Source: Actinomycetota bacterium
GTDB lineage: Bacteria > Actinomycetota > Acidimicrobiia > Spongiisociales > ZC4RG35
Assembly: GCA_027296205.1 (NCBI GenBank)
Contig: JAPUJM010000027.1
Location: 1 to 6,190 of the forward strand
Length of the DNA stretch: 6,190 bases
Direction: 5' to 3'
Shown: piece after piece, positions 6,059 to 6,190 of the stretch
How positions within the stretch are numbered: position 1 is the stretch's first letter
How the letters are laid out: each line of letters begins with the position of its first letter
The notes under the pieces: model-generated
The model's database searches: none
Seen by the model: the letters and a program-made list of their open reading frames with translations, nothing else
Told to the model about the DNA's origin: nothing
Made by a program: the position numbers and the translations under genes

Positions 6059-6064
6059 AGGAGG
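6059..6064 (+). promoter_or_regulatory. Strong Shine-Dalgarno sequence fixing the start at 6069
   Basis: AGGAGG is a full match to the anti-Shine-Dalgarno core and ends 4 nt before ATG 6069. It is the best ribosome-binding site in the window and contrasts with the starts at 2473, 3523 and 4402, which have none. Confidence 0.8.
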
Positions 6065-6068
6065 CTCA

Positions 6069-6190
6069 ATGCCGCTTCTTGACTTGTTCTGGTCCATGCT
6101 TTGGTTCTTTATGTTCTTCCTGTGGATTTGGCTACTGATCATGATCTTTGCCGACATCTTCCGCAGTGAGATTTCGGGGTGGGGCAAAGC
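6069..6190 (+). CDS. Small membrane protein, PLDc_N/SHOCT type, N-terminal part (cut by the window edge)
   Basis: Forty codons are visible from ATG 6069, preceded by AGGAGG, and the frame stays open to the edge. Residues 3-29 are strongly hydrophobic and rich in Phe, Trp, Leu and Met, forming one transmembrane helix, followed by ADIFRSEISGWGK (28-40). The order of an N-terminal helix, a DIFR-like turn and SGWGK matches small actinobacterial membrane proteins annotated with a phospholipase D N-terminal-like (PLDc_N) domain, usually with a second helix and often a C-terminal SHOCT segment. Those parts would lie beyond the edge. The function of these proteins is not established. The gene is separated from its upstream neighbour by a hairpin and a 278-nt gap, so it is probably a separate transcription unit. 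The membrane nature is clear; the family call comes from recognising the motif order. Confidence 0.75.
   Translation, partial: MPLLDLFWSMLWFFMFFLWIWLLIMIFADIFRSEISGWGK

Noticed and set aside
5939..6187. 82-codon minus-strand frame across the right-hand gap and the small membrane protein gene
   Set aside because: It overlaps the plus-strand gene that has a strong ribosome-binding site and recognisable membrane protein sequence. The antisense product has no recognisable feature.

Overview
The window is GC-rich bacterial DNA in which every supported gene lies on the + strand: four complete protein genes and a partial gene at each edge. It looks like an actinobacterium, probably of the Acidimicrobiia type. 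This is inferred from the gene families, from several starts that lack a Shine-Dalgarno sequence and instead have a TAnnnT hexamer just upstream, and from the actinobacterial style of the small membrane protein at the right edge. The placement is provisional, because no 16S or other marker gene is present.

Layout: (1) 1-447 is the C-terminal part of a PhoU-domain protein (phosphate signalling). (2) 448-548 is a short spacer with a tandem 12-bp repeat, a weak hairpin and a candidate promoter. (3) 549-2441 encodes a compact class II (adenosylcobalamin-dependent) ribonucleotide reductase, NrdJ, with all recognised catalytic and redox cysteines. (4) 2473-3474 encodes an HD-domain dGTPase-like dNTP triphosphohydrolase starting 31 nt after nrdJ. 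(5) 3523-4332 encodes a crotonase-fold enzyme with the full acidic triad of delta(3,5)-delta(2,4)-dienoyl-CoA isomerases. (6) 4402-5790 encodes a phytoene-desaturase-like/PYROXD2-like FAD-dependent oxidoreductase. (7) 5791-6068 is the only sizeable gap. It holds two inverted-repeat structures (one a strong terminator-like hairpin), a -10-like hexamer, a pair of CGTCGACG palindromes 22 bp apart and a doubtful 39-codon ORF. (8) 6069 to the right edge is the start of a small membrane protein of the PLDc_N/SHOCT type.

How they fit together: NrdJ makes dNTP precursors and the HD triphosphohydrolase degrades dNTPs, so the adjacent pair would set dNTP supply from both sides. The isomerase points to breakdown of unsaturated fatty acids; the FAD oxidoreductase substrate cannot be told from sequence. 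All four complete genes could be cotranscribed, but promoter-like hexamers before each suggest internal starts.

I found no mobile element, CRISPR array, tRNA, rRNA or defence locus. The window is mostly ordinary core metabolism. The more interesting points are the leaderless-type starts, the nrdJ-dgt pairing and the small regulatory-looking repeats. I see no evidence of a wholly new system.
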